The notes beneath the pieces are model-generated. The model worked only from the letters and a program-made list of their open reading frames with translations. It had not been told where the DNA came from and searched no databases. Below are positions 34,558-47,094 of a stretch of DNA of 64,000 nucleotides, in pieces; position 1 is the stretch's first letter, and each line of letters opens with the position of its first letter. Both the position numbers and the translations under genes were made by a program. This DNA is from Pyrrhosoma nymphula. Its lineage: Eukaryota > Arthropoda > Insecta > Odonata > Coenagrionidae. The stretch covers positions 95,657,434-95,721,433 of the forward strand of contig OY754331.1 of the NCBI GenBank assembly GCA_963573305.1. The letters are read 5' to 3'.

Positions 34558-35092
34558 TTTAAAGTGGCTGGTGTGGTAATCGTGGCACACTTTAAGTGCA
34601 CACTTTAATAATGTTTTATGTTAGTCGAAAAAAAATTATTGGACCACATGACATTTACGTGTATCTGTATATGCGTATGACCTCACCACACAGGAAGTAA
34701 TGGAAATGCTACAATTATAATATTTTTTCTTGTTTAAAGCATTTTATAACTCGATTTTTCGGAGCGGTATTCGAAATTTATTTGAAATCATATTGATATT
34801 GTGTTTTCGAATATATGGAATCGGCGTGACACCTTGATATTTGTTAGCAACAATTATAATAATGATGTGTCTTCCTCTCTCGAGTATTGAACATAAAATA
34901 TACGTAATCGAATTATTAGGATACATATTTCATATGACACATGGCTACGAGTTAAAACAACACTAAAGTGCAAGAAAATTCATCGATAAATGCAATTTTT
35001 TCACTTTTCTCAATATATTTCAGTAACGACAACACGTATACAACGTTTCACGCATATATGTGCATAAACAAAAATCACTCCAACTACCTTTA
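34558..35092 (-). mobile_element. MITE-C copy 4 (reverse, full length)
   Basis: The plus-strand left edge is TTTAAAGTGGCTGG followed by TGTGGTAATCGTGG. The right edge is ATCACTCCAACTACCTTTAC. The inverted ends are AAAGTGGCTGG and AAAGGTAGTTGG. Internal landmarks in reverse are GGAGCGGTATTCGAAATTTA, CGGCGTGACACCTTGATATT and ACGTTTCACGCATATATGTG. Length is about 535 bp. Confidence 0.8.
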
Positions 35093-35141
35093 CATTCCAT
35101 AAGCCATTAATTTACAAGCCTTCCAAAATTTGCTCTCATGT

Positions 35142-35650
35142 CAAAGAAAAAAACTCCCATCTTTTCATTGACATCAAACCATCAACCCCTTGCCGAACTA
35201 CTTTTCAAGAAATTCACCAAAAAAGAGAAGCTGTTTTTTTCATGGAATAGATTATGGCTGAGCGCTCCGGAGGGAGAACATTGAAAAAATTAGGAATTTT
35301 TATGACATCTAGATTTCGTCAAAAAACTAACGGTGTGAGGTTAGTAAGTTTTCTCATCTATTTATAAAAAATAATGAATTACTCACCGCAGTAATTTTAA
35401 AAAATCGCAAAAAACCTGTTTTGAATGCGTTTTCACCGTACGGCGCGAAAAAATTAGTCAAGTTAGAGACTTATGTAGTATATATATGTACTATTTAATT
35501 ACTAAGAATTTTTGTTACATGTAACTATATTTTTGCGATATTAATATTAGAATATTTACTTCACACTTCTTACGGATGCTGGTGTCGAAAAATAAAATTC
35601 GAAAGTGGTCCGTATTATGACTAGGGATATATCTCGCTCAAACTGCCATA
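35142..35650 (+). mobile_element. MITE-A copy 4
   Basis: CCCTTGCCGAACTACTTTTC, ATGGAATAGATTATGGCTG, TTAGGAATTTTTATGACATC, ACTCACCGCAGTAATTTTAA, CCGTACGGCGCGAAAAAAT and GGATATATCTCGCTCAAACT. The right terminal repeat is preserved, but the left GGTAGTTTGAGCGA end is lost. It directly precedes a GC-rich island. Confidence 0.8.
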
Positions 35651-35654
35651 AAAC

Positions 35655-36180
35655 AAACCAAACTACTTTTTTCCTCTCTCCCATCTGCGGTCGCCGTCCT
35701 CGCACACCACAGGGCGATTTGGTGCGGGAAGGTTAAGATGGATCGTCATGAACGCAGTAGCCCAGGAGAAGGGGTCCTTCTCACCCAGCCTCGTTTCCCA
35801 CCCTGGGGTTTCCCACATCCACCACCCTCCTCCCCCCCCCCCCCCCCGCAAGCTGCGCTGACCTCCTCGGGCGTGGCCGATGGCCGTGTCGCCCATGACC
35901 ACCGACTGCCCTCTGGGTGCCAAAAAAATCCCCCCTCCGCCCAGAGTTTCGAGTGCCGAGTGGATTGGAATCACGCAATTGGCAGTCCGCCACGCAGCGT
36001 GAGGGAAGGCGGGTGAGGATGGCGACACAGAGGTGCGCGCGGGTGTGAACGTACCGCATGTCTGTCTCGTGTGAGTGCGTGTGTGGTTGGGGGAAGTCAC
36101 GTCCGTGTGAGGCAGTGTAGGAGGTGGGTACGAATGGGTGAAAGGTTTGAGTGATGTGAAGAAAGGGAGAAGAGAGGCGG
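35655..36180 (+). repeat. GC-rich island with C16 run
   Basis: GC-rich with CpGs, a 16-C homopolymer at 35832-35847 and TG-rich sequence at 36040-36090 (GTGTGAGTGCGTGTGTGG). Long overlapping frames on both strands (up to 145 codons) are proline/glycine-rich and lack domains. They stay open because the GC content leaves few stops. Possible regulatory island, not proven. Confidence 0.45.
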
Positions 36181-36227
36181 ACTGAGAGTTTATAGTATTG
36201 ATCCGGGCTTAGGAGAGTCTTTGATAA

Positions 36228-36815
36228 GTGTTACCATATTCAGAGTTCCCAAAAAAAAGGGACAAATCTAGTTTTGAACAGGTAAAAACCGGGAGAAGAT
36301 CGGGATCGTTTTTTAAATGAAGGAAAAGCTAGTTCTGTATTTATTTATTCCCCGATTGCTATTACAAAATAAAACTATTAGGTACTCGCAGCTGCGGCGT
36401 CTTGTATTACTACCAAATTCTGGGGTACCGAGTTTCAATCTCGTTATCTGGCTGAACCCTTCTCTACCCCTCGACGAATGAATCCTCGGTACCACGGGAA
36501 ACATTGGCAAGTATCGTTGCTCAAGTCGGCTCCGGTCAAATAGGTTATTCTCTTTAGCCATGCCATAAACACTCAGTTTTCACTCAAAATCCCTCGAGAA
36601 TGTGATAAAATTTTATAATTTTTTTTCTATTTACACATTTATCGCCACATACCTTTTATTTTTGCGCAAGTCTCCGTCATGGACCTAAACGGGGACATTC
36701 CGGGACCTTTCAGTGACCAACGGGACAAAATTGCCTACCGGGCGGGACGCCGCGCCGGAACAGACCCTTTTAATTGGGACTGTCCCGGCCATACTGGGAC
36801 GTATGGTAGGCCTAG
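36228..36815 (+). mobile_element. hAT-like non-autonomous remnant
   Basis: The left end is TGTTACCATATTCAGAGTTCCC. The right end is GTCCCGGCCATACTGGGACG then TATGGTAGGCC. Both contain the inverted pair TACCATA/TATGGTA followed by GGGAC/GTCCC motifs, as in hAT elements that end CAGGGTGACCATACGTCCC. GGGAC words recur through 36670-36800. The 82-codon minus frame in the middle has no transposase signature, so that segment may be a later insertion. Confidence 0.45.
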
Positions 36816-36819
36816 TCAT

Positions 36820-39725
36820 TGAGCATTTGGAACTCAAAGGAGAAAAGATGAGGCCTTAGTAGAAGTTCGAACCCTCATCAGGAGGTTAAACCGTCAGTTG
36901 TCCCCATGATAGTACATTTAACCAAAACCAAATCCTGGAAACAATACAACTTTTTTAAAACTCTGACACGGGATTACCTGCGATAGAAAAGAACAAAAAT
37001 ACTTACACTTTTTCTCTCGCGTTATCTTCTACCAAGTCGAAATCAGTTTTTTTCTATTGTGTAGTCATCAAATAAAACCTATTCCATACGTTTCTCTATA
37101 GTACCTGCACAAATACAGCAGCAATGCTGGTGCTAGTTCTTGTTGGATGCCCAAAAACCTGCCACGGCACGAAGCTTCAAACGCCAAGGCTGGTCGCGTT
37201 GTAGTGGTCAGGCAATCAGCTTTCCGATTAGCTATCGACAGTAAATGCCATCTTCGATATACGGATAAGAACTTGAAATCCTGTTCTCATTGCTGTTGTC
37301 AATCCTTTGCAACGAATCATTGAGAAGCGCTCTAAACTCTTAATAATCAATAATGAGAGGTTGAAACTAAAGTTATCTATCCTATGTGGGCTTAAAATTC
37401 CCTGAAACAAAGCATTTTCCATGTCCCAAGCTGAACATTCAATTTTTGCAGAGTCGGTCTTTTAACCAGTCCTAACTTCATTTTCATCACCAGTCAATGG
37501 AATATAATCAACAAAAACGATCATCCATCCAACCAATATCTCATTGCAAAACATTTAGTCAATGGAAAGCATGGATTAACTTTAATAACTATTTGCAGTT
37601 GAAGTAAGTACGTATTTTTAAATACACAGGGTATGAAATTTATCGAAACAGAGTGTTTTATTTTTTTAAATTTCTTTTTCAAAAATTACGACTGCATGGC
37701 GATCAAGAAATACTAATTCAACGGATATCCGGGGGATGACGACACGGAACGTAATTGCAAACAGCACTACGACGGTTTTACTAGAGAAGTACTGGTAGTT
37801 TTCCGTAATTTTCGTTATTTTTCCTCTGTAGAAGACAATAAACTAGTATGATTTGATTCTCCACTTAGAAATGCATGTATATATTAAAGGAGCGATACCG
37901 TGCGGTGTTGCCAAGCCACCAATATGCCATTTTGGATCACGTGATTTTTTCAAAATGTATTCTCTTTTGAAAGATGTCTGCGATGGACGCAAACACTTAT
38001 GGATTACATATTTTAGTTATTGGGGATATTTTTTGTCGTGTGCACTGTGTAAAAATAAGAAATAAATTTAATGCACGTATCCCATTATTCTGACTTGTAC
38101 GAGAACCTTTCTGTCCAGTAAAGTGCCTCAACTTGATGACCTTACTTTCTTGTGTCTTCGCAGACACATCTGTTTCTAATTGGGTGAGAAGGTTAATGAG
38201 AGTCGGCGCGGGTGACCAACAGGGAACAGGGGAGAGTCATTGGCAGGGAAAGGCTATGATTCTTGAGACGAGAATATAGGAGTGGTAGCTAAGGGCGCGT
38301 CGACAGGGATACGCTCAGAAGTCAATGGAGATATCGGCTAAGGAATTCCGATGATGGCTCTTGGGCCTCAACGGCCGTGACCAATGTTTGTTCAGACTCT
38401 CCCCAGGTATTTTGTAAGACCACCAGCAGTTTAACCTTCCAATTTAGGCTTTCACTCAGTCTCAAGGCGATCGATGTTTCAACATTAGAGCTTAAACTCT
38501 ATTGATTCCCCGAAAATTAGCAGCTGAGCCGAAATGAAACGTGAAGGGCATATAAAGGGTTTACCACCACGTAACCAATTTTCAGCAGTTCATAGCAGCA
38601 AAAAGAATGAGAGAAGGACGAATTACGAGATAATAAATACAAATAAATATGCATGCTCTTCCCACTGTTTCCTTCCATGGCATCTAAAGTCTGGTTAAAG
38701 ATATTGAGAAGAGGTTTACAACAATTTTTCATCCTTGCATAATTGTTTCGCGTCCATCATAATTGTAAGTTAATTCGTGAATACTCTTTCTGATATGATT
38801 ATTGTTTATAGATACTCTCCTCCACCACAGTTAATAGAAAAAACGTTGTCATTAGAAAGGGCAAAACATCTATGTCATCGGTTTAACTAGGTTGGTAATT
38901 ATTCCAAAACACGAATAAAGTTAGCAAGATTAATACTTAAAGAGATGCACTGGGTATCCGAGTTTACTTAAGACAAAGACGAGATAATTAGGCTACCTCA
39001 CCACATTTTTAGATTCAAACAATATGAAATTAAAGATAGGATAAAGGCGCTACGACTATTGGGCAAATGCATGTACATATCCCTTTTTCACCCTCACAAT
39101 TCGCGACGGCAATAGAACTGCGCCAAAGCGTCCATAACATTAAACACAGCATAATTAGATACACACGAATGAATGCATTTTTCACACAATAAAGCACAAA
39201 AAAGACTAATTTCACAAAACTTTCATCCGCATGCCCTCGTGGAAACCCGGAGGGTATAACGTAGAAGTAATTAGATGCAGATGAGTAATAACTTTCGCAG
39301 TCCATCAATAACTTAATCTCTAACCTTCTCACTGCTATTTGATTTCACGACCACTCACTTTCTCAAATAATTCAGATGCTATGTCTTGTGTTTCGAGGTT
39401 ACTGCCATTATCCTCTTAAATACCCTCTTCTTCTTGCTTTATAGTATGCTCCTGTGGCTTATTTCTTCTGTTATCACAGCCCTCTCTAGAATAAGCTGTC
39501 GCATCGCCTTTTTCTTGGCCGTCCGACATTTTTTTCTATCTGTGTGCAGTTTATCTATTGCTCAGCCCCACCAATTTCAATGCGCTTTCATTGTTTTTTG
39601 GTTAAAGTTTTTGAAACCGTTCGATCGGTGGCTTTGTGAGGACTCTGAGGCACATTATCACTTGGTGTACGGCTTGTGGGGATTACCGATTGTTGGTGTA
39701 CAAAAAGTTTGATTGCTCCACTAAA
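36820..39725. other. unassigned DNA
   Basis: No gene recognised. 38160-38420 has balanced composition and could hold an old exon or TE piece, but I cannot identify it. Frames at 37228-37422, 37853-38065, 38517-38732, 39030-39332 and 39386-39712 lack domains. Confidence 0.4.
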
Positions 39726-39833
39726 ATGGGTAAAAGATCTTGCTTTGTTCCTGGATGCTCCACAGGATATTCCGCAATCGCGAGAAAGAACAAAATTTTA
39801 GGTGTGAAGAACAGAAGCTTGTTTAAGGGTAAT
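39726..39833 (+). CDS. THAP-type zinc finger first exon (partial, possibly pseudogene)
   Basis: A start codon in good context (CTAAAATGG) opens 36 codons beginning MGKRSCFVPGCSTGY and ending RSLFKGN. THAP domains, the C2CH DNA-binding fingers of P-element transposases and many domesticated proteins, commonly begin with M-x(3-4)-C-x(4)-C-x-(S/T)-GY and reach (V)SLFKxP about 20-25 residues later. This exon fits, with C6 and C11 as the first two zinc ligands. It stops exactly at AAT|GTAAGTA, a strong splice donor in phase 0 at 39834. The second half (W, C-x2-H, AVPTIF) would be on a later exon, which I could not find in this window. It may be a host gene start, a P-element-derived remnant or a pseudogene. 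Confidence 0.45.
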
Positions 39834-40515
39834 GTAAGTACTCTCTTTTATTCTTCACGTTACCGTTTAGCAAGGCATGGTCGACGATGATGATTACCTA
39901 TGAATCCATTGCAGACCTCTTTATTATTTTGACAGATTTTGGGTTTTATTCTCAATGTGATATAAATTTCTTTGATGAGATAGTTGAAAGTATGAATTAC
40001 CGAATACAAGTACCCGTGAGTTACGCTCATTACCCTCACTGACGCTAATGATTTTGTTTCATAGTCGTGAACGTTCTAACAATATCATAATAAAACCATT
40101 AGTTTCTTCCTAACTAGCCGTAACTTCCCTAAGTTCTAAATTGAAAAAAAAAACGAAAATGTATGTGATACGTAAGAATCAACTGATTCATTCATGACAG
40201 TGGCGCCACGGTAGGCAGCTTCAAAAAAGGTATCACACCGAAATTGGGAGTCTGCTATCCTTAAATTCTAGTATCTATGCTATTGCTATACATACTAATA
40301 TGTCAATTATCATTCTGTTTTATAATAGTTCCATTCTTCCTTTCGTTTAGTTAGTCAGTCATTTATATTTTGTTTAACATAATTTCTTCATATTTTCACT
40401 TCTATTTCTGTGTGTTTTCCCCAGCTATCCTACAAAGCATTTTCATCTTTGTTGCCTCTAAAAGTCTTATTATCTCATCTATTATGCGTACCAATATTTG
40501 TTATATTGATTCCAG

Positions 40516-40547
40516 ATTTTGTTTCTGGAATCTTCCAGAAACAAAAT
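40516..40547. repeat. perfect 14-bp hairpin
   Basis: ATTTTGTTTCTGGA (40516-40529), loop ATCT, then TCCAGAAACAAAAT (40534-40547). The arms are perfectly complementary and unlike the other repeats here. Confidence 0.85.
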
Positions 40548-42360
40548 ACCCTAACTGCCACACTCAAATGCATAAAAAGAGCGGAGATAAGTTTTAGATC
40601 TCTTTCGCGTCATCCATCAAGACGAAGGCTGCCATCCAATTGCACAAAATTGACATCTAGATCACATATTGAAACATATCCGTTTTTATTGGAGAACTAA
40701 TCTCGTGAAACATCCAGTGAGATAAGAAACAAAAGAGTCACGCAGCGTTGAAAAACACCGATTTCCGAACCCGTGGCGTGGTGAGCATTTCAAAGGAACA
40801 CCAATCGCTAAGCCTTCCATTTTTCAGAACGCAAGCCATGAACACCACGCGGGCAATATCATTCGGATTCAAATGAACAAGGAATTAGTTATCACATGCA
40901 ATCGCCGGTCGAAGATTTCTTCCACTGCCATGAAAGAATAACAGGCTCGGCTTTTCTCTTTAGACATTATCGAAGCCTAAGCAGGATGAATTCTCTTTCG
41001 CAAAACACCGCCGCCGAAATTGGACGTCACAGATATTTAATTTTCTCATCAAAATAAACCTGAAATGTTTCGCGGATTTCGTCTATTTTCCTCCCTGAAA
41101 TAAAAGTTCACACAGCTTAAAAAATTTCAGGAGACAAAACATACCCACCCGTTCCGGTTTTCACTCGTAATTTATCGACGGGGATATCCCAATGTTAATT
41201 CTTGTCCCGTGGTGGTTGTGAAAAGGCCTGCGAGTCCAGAGATAAGCCTTTTAGCCCGGGCCGCACGGAGACGCACACCGACCCGTGCAGAAACCACTCA
41301 GACGGAGGTATTTGGTTCTGGACGGATTATTCCCGGGGAGAGTGGGAATATAAAAATGACGACAAAAAGCAGCGTTCCTAGAAATCTCCTAAACAGAAAT
41401 CCGCCGTGGCGTCACCTTAGAAAAATAAAATATCAATCCGAAAAAAACAAAAGATCGACAAGTCCTTAAGAGAGGGGAGGAAAAGAAACGATGGAATATT
41501 CCGAAAAGAGAGGACTGAGATAGCGTGAGGTCAATTTCATGAAATTCCATAACACGATATCGTAATTTCCGAAGAAAAGCTTAGATTTCTCACAGTTGAA
41601 AGGAGAGTAGGAGGATTTGGAGAAGTGGTGGGGCTGACCAGAAGGTTGGAGGGGACGTCCAGGGTGGAAATAATGCTAAAACAGTTTTAGAAATTTCTCT
41701 ATAAATGAGAGAAAATAATAATACGCTCAATTATCGACAACAAAGAATGATCATAGTACTTCGAATAATTGAGTGATATGGTATTGCGCTCAACTTCAAG
41801 ATTATTGAAGCTCGATAATTATAGATTTGAATAACGAAAGAGCTTAAACAGTCATTAATTAGCTGGTCATGTTATGTCATGTTTCGGTCTTCAAAAAACG
41901 CCACACACAACGTTTAACACGATTTCATTACTGATGCCTAACGTGAGTTGTCGTAAACCAGGTTTTGCAACATACAAAGGATGGAGTATTGCTACTTTTT
42001 CGGGAACTTTCCGAATCTGGTAATGAGTTGATGTTGCAAGTGACGTTTACGATTGATAGCTAACATTAGATATTTCAGTATTTAGCGCAGTAAAGTTTTT
42101 TCAAAGTATTGATAGAAAAATTGAAAAAAAATCTCTTCCAGCTCAAATCTTTTCTCAAATCTCTTTGAAAGTCAATTAATAATGTCTATCGTTGACTCAT
42201 GTGCAAATGGAAAATTTGATTGAGTTCTTGAGGAAATTTCTTCTCATGCACACTACATAATATGAGGAATAAATTGCATGTGCCCAATTGGAGATCAATC
42301 AATCAGTCGAACAGTGAGAAGTGAACAAAACGAAGTAGTCTCCCGATCATACCTTCAAAT
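40548..42360. other. unassigned DNA
   Basis: No gene recognised. 41200-41480 has balanced composition and an 86-codon plus frame without known domain. 41690-41860 contains repeated ATAATTGAGTG/TCAATTAT-type words, a weak inverted pattern. Confidence 0.4.
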
Positions 42361-43100
42361 GGCGACCTCGCTGAGCCGCGACCGCGTTTAATATCTTCTT
42401 TTTATTTGTTCACCCGCCTCCCTGCGGTTTTCTCTTGGATCTCACTCAAACTGTCGTTGCATTTCGGGGTCGGGCGCGACGAAAGCTCTCCCCCTCGCGG
42501 GGCTCCATCGAAATCCTAGGATTTTCCAACTTTTCGACCTCGATCAGTAATCCACGTAATGGGAGCGTTTAGGGAGGCGATAAGCCCAATGCCACCGCCA
42601 CTGAAACGCTTCTATTCCTCCCACCGCTCACACACCCTAACCTCGAAAACCACCCCTCATCGACGCGACCCTTGACCCAACCCCTATATCCCCCAACCCC
42701 TCTCGCCTTCATCTCGTGCGACTGCCCGGCGCACAGCCACACACACCCAATTCAAAACCCTCCCGCTTCACCCCCAAAAAACCACCCAAACCAACCCTCT
42801 CCACCTCCCTTCCCTCCCCCCCCTCAGCCCACAACCGCCCTTTATCTGGCCAAGGGCGGTCTGAAAGGCTAAAAGTGTCAATCCCCGAAATTGTAATGGT
42901 CGCCAGAAAAGGGAGGGGGAGGGGATTGGTGGATTGTGGATTGGATCGAGGGGTGGGGGGAGGAAACGTGGCTAATAGAGAGACCGAACCATTTCGGGCA
43001 CATTTTATTTTTTTTTCTTCATTTTCTGGGAATCGAGGAGGAAAAGGACCGAGACCGTTCGTGCAATCCGAATCGGCGGAGGAATCAATACGTCTCTCGT
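42361..43100 (+). repeat. C-rich then G-rich GC island
   Basis: CpG-rich at 42360-42520, then strongly C-rich pyrimidine at 42600-42840 (CCTCCCCCCCCTCAG), then G-rich at 42905-42965. The proline-rich 66- and 133-codon frames are composition effects. The layout is that of a regulatory or low-complexity island. No start site or exon can be named. Confidence 0.45.
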
Positions 43101-45278
43101 CCCACGATCACCAGTGATTTCGGTTAGTTCAAGTAGGTGCGTGAATTATATTGACTGTCGTATTAGGGACGGTGCTCTCAACTTTTTTTTGGGAGGGTTC
43201 GCAAATTTATTTCCTATGTCCCATAGAAAACTTTCCACTGAGCATGTTTACTTTAAAGAAAACTGGCTGCTAATAGGGCCAGTTATTAAGGACGCAAGTT
43301 TGGTGTGTATCAGATGATACGAAATAGTTCATACGAGAAACGCATGCAATTGGAGTTCATCTGCGAGCGTAAAAAATCAAAAAACTCCACATATGGTATG
43401 GCAAGGTGGTTGGCTTTGACGTGAATAAATGATAATTTGAGACAATAGTCAGTATCCATTAATGCTATGAAGCTTTAACTGTTATGACTATTACAATGCA
43501 ATTCAATGATTCCCTCATCAATTATTAAACACCGGTGGTTTTTTAAGATGATGAGTTTTATGAACATTATGAACATTATGTTACAGCATCGAATCCACCA
43601 AGACATCGAAATTATTAAATCATCTACTGATATATGCATGAATGTTTGTTTAAATATATGAGTACTACACCAGTAGGTTTAGATAGATTTAATAGAAGAA
43701 AAATATTAAAAATAGAAGATTTTCAACAACAATTCACCTAAGTTAAAGCATTTTCATCCTTTAATTGTGCATACTTACTAGTATTTATTCTTTATTTAAT
43801 AATTTAATCTTGTTCAAGGGCATACTACTGATGAGTCGCCTGTCTCCAAAAATATTCTACGATTATCGGTTGTATATTTTTCCTTGGTTTGGTCAGAGAT
43901 ATATTGCTCCTCTTTCCATGCATTTAATCTTTTAGTTTGTGACATGTGTGTTTCTACATGATACTTTGTTGCTCATAATTATTTATTATATTATACTGAA
44001 ATATATTTTAATACTCAACGAAAAGAAAACGCACACCCTCGGATTGATCTGAAAATGTTTGAGCATTTTATCTTGTCTACATTCTGTGGAATATTATTCT
44101 TTCATTCTGGGGAATATTATTCTTTCATTCTGGGGAGTCTTAATGCCATGTCTTCCACTTCTTTCCAGCCGTCTAAAAATATATATTCTTTCCCTATCTC
44201 TTACACTCTTTTCCTTCCTTTCTCACTGGATAGAAAAGATCTTTTGTGGCATGGAGATTAAATTCACTAGGCTAAGCTCCTTACTCATAAATCCTGCGAC
44301 GTAGCCGAAAAATAATCTTCCTACTTATTCTCCTCAACCCAGAAGTAATTCGCCAATAAGAAAACTACCTGGGTATTTTAGATATTCCAGTAGTTACGTT
44401 TACTTGAAAAGGAGATAGGTTTATTTTCTGAAATCCGTGGATTTACGTGGGAAACCAATGCATCAAAATCCAATCAGTAACTCTTCCACTTACTATAATG
44501 AGGAAACTAGAGTTTGAGTACAATTTTGGAAGAAAAAAAAACCTGGAAACCGCAATAACATCAACGTAGAATTACATTATGTCTGTATCCTGCAAATATG
44601 ACATACACTACTTTTTATTAGGAGCAAGGTAACAGGCTTATAGGAGATAAAATTAAATCAATTGTTTTAGGGGGTTCACATCAAATGGATTGCAATTTAA
44701 TTTCTGTAACTTACCTCTTAAATACTAACATGGCTTGCTCGCTACCTGTGCCGGGTATTGCAAACATTCGCTAAATACTATTTTGCACTGTTTAGTAATG
44801 TCCCATTAATCTGCTTTTACCTCTTTCGCGCCATGTTATTGCGAACGGATTTCAATCACCAGCGCTCAAGTCTGCCGATAGGATGACCCAAAATTCCCCA
44901 TGTGTAGTAATAAAGCAGGTTTTTGGCGCGATGACCCAGACGAGGCATTACCCGAAGTAAAAAACCTCGGCCACATTAGAGGCCTCGTTCTCTCCTGCCG
45001 CGAAACTTCCGCTAATGCGCTATCACGGGGTCAAATTTTTGGTTTCATGCATTTCATCAAATACTTGATTTAAAAAAATGTTACTTATGCCACATGGCAA
45101 ATGGATTTATTTTGGCTAATTCCATGAAATTTATAAGTATGCATTTTTGTGAAATGTCACCGAAAGATAATTATGAAGATCGCAACTGTTCATGGGCCGA
45201 TATCGAATTGTGATGGGTTATTAGGTCAGTAAAACAAAATACTGTTGCTTTCCTTTGAATTTCACATGACAAAATAAT
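43101..45278. other. unassigned AT-rich DNA
   Basis: No gene recognised. Apart from the 23-bp tandem at 44.08 kb I see no structure. At 43408, AAGGTGGTTGGCTTTG resembles a MITE-C left end, but nothing after it matches. Confidence 0.45.
44081..44136 (+). repeat. 23-bp tandem repeat, 2.4 units
   Basis: ATTCTG(T/G)GGAATATTATTCT plus TTC occurs at 44081-44103 and 44104-44126, then ATTCTGGGGA at 44127-44136. Units 1 and 2 differ at one base. Confidence 0.9.
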
Positions 45279-45303
45279 TTGACGAATTTTTTAAATTCGT
45301 CAA
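45279..45303. repeat. 11-bp hairpin
   Basis: TTGACGAATTT at 45279-45289 and AAATTCGTCAA at 45293-45303 with a 3-base spacer. It is A/T-rich and of uncertain meaning. Confidence 0.75.
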
Positions 45304-45499
45304 TTATTACATCGAATTTGGTCAATCAATATTTTACAAGGCATTTGCTTTATTATGGAAAAAATATTGCTAATAATAATCAGGTTTATAGATTATAGGT
45401 GCATCCATATCTGCACGATGAAAATATTGCTTTACAACTATTCCGATTTTGGAAACCTGTTTTTGGCTGCCATAGCACGAGTTCAGGGCCACGCTCTAT

Positions 45500-45600
45500 T
45501 TCACACGGATGGGAGAATTTAATCCTACAGCATGTTGAGGGAATAGCGGTGGGACCCAAAAGCCAAGCATCCTTAATCTGTAATTCGCATTTTTGTTTCT
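45500..45600 (+). repeat. SINE-like repeat X, copy 1
   Basis: TTTCACACGGATGGGAGAAT, TTAATCCTACAGCATG, GAGGGAATAGCGGTGGGACC and CAAAAGCCAAGCATCC. The order is shared with 48738-48810 and, more loosely, 47508-47600. There is no tRNA head in view, so the class is unknown. Frames on both strands through it are shadows. Confidence 0.6.
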
Positions 45601-46744
45601 GTTCATGGCGATTCAGTAGACGGGAAACTTTTGGAACGATAATCTCGTATTCTATCAGCTTATCGGCCACGGTTTAAATTATCGTAGTTGTTTTGAGGTT
45701 TTGGTAAATATAATAATTGATTTCACTTATACATCTATTGACAATGTTTCCAATCATTTATGAATCTCCTTCTGAACGTATTATGAACATGTTAAAAGAA
45801 CTCAATTTTCATGTAATCCGGTCCTTTGGTTGCAAGTCCTCTCGTAATTCATATGACAACGCAGATTGTCTTTAAATTGTGGTCCATAGGCTGATAGGAC
45901 ATGAATCACAAGCAGTATTTGCTATCCAATGGACTGAATTTCATGGACACAATTCCATTTTAACATGTAAAGGATACGCCTAAAGAAGATTTACCAGATA
46001 ATAAATCAAGATGTTGGGAATACAGATATTGGTGATTGCTATGAATTGACTAAAGCCAAATAAAACGATAGGGCGATTCCAATCAAACTCAACCAAGGCC
46101 GTGGCTCGACCATCTTCGACTCTCACGAATTTTGGCACAGAGGACGAATATAATAAAAAAGACGAATCACTAATTCTTTAACCAATAATTTAAAATTTAT
46201 TTATGGTAAAATATATTTATTTAAATTTAATGTCAAAGTTATTACGCTTCAAATAACATAAGTTAATGCAAAATGGTGCGCCACAGCTCCGAGCTGTAAC
46301 TCAAATAAATATCACCACCAAATTATTATTATCACCAAATTTCAAATGCAAAGGCATTTCCGTAATAAAAAGGCAGCAATTTGAGTTTTATTTCAACTAT
46401 TGGCTACGTAGACATCTATGCTGAACCCATGGATGACTTTAATTTTTCCTATTTTTAAAATGTTGATCTTTGTTTAGGGCCCGAATAACCCCTAAACTCA
46501 TTCATAGAAAGGGCCATGCTTAATTTTTTCCGAACAGTCATGACGTATGACTGTACGTAGTGTAACATATTTATTTTTTCCTCCTCCTCTGGCTTAAACT
46601 TTCGGAGGAAATTAATAGTACATTTAAATATCTTCCATCCCTTTAAAGTATAACACTTTCGTTTCGTTCATTATCCTTTTAACAAAAATATTTATTTCTC
46701 ATTGGTTTTGTTTCTCTATCCAATATTTTAAGCACTTGATGTAT

Positions 46745-46885
46745 AAATATCAATAGCAACACTCATAACTCCAAACACTTGTCTTGTAACACCAATATCA
46801 ACCATCAAAAACCCAAACAATTGACATATATAATTATAAATAGCAACACTCAAACACTTGAAATATATCACCAATAGAAAGATTT
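46745..46885 (+). repeat. imperfect direct repeat, about 90-bp offset
   Basis: AATAGCAACACTCATAACTCC...AAACACTTG...AACACCAATA and AATAGCAACACTCAAACACTTG...ATCACCAATAG. Two diverged units in an AT-rich stretch. Confidence 0.5.
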
Positions 46886-47094
46886 ATACATTTTCATACA
46901 ATTCGGACTCTTGGTCCTGGTTTTATGCCCATATGTCCAATTAGTGCCCCTTTTGTTAGCTCCTCGTGCTATGTGGTTAACAGGTAAGATTTGAGGTCGT
47001 CCTCCTCACTTCTCTTGGTGTCACTAATCTCTCGGGTTAATGATTATGTCAGCAACAGTTACTCTGCGCGGATTTACTTTTGCTGCTCACCTGG

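Noticed and set aside
35663..36100. 145- and 92-codon overlapping frames on both strands
   Set aside because: They lie in a GC-rich island where stop codons are scarce, run through a C16 homopolymer, and have no domain.
43408..43430. AAGGTGGTTGGCTTTG resembling a MITE-C left end
   Set aside because: The following sequence does not match MITE-C and no right end is found nearby.
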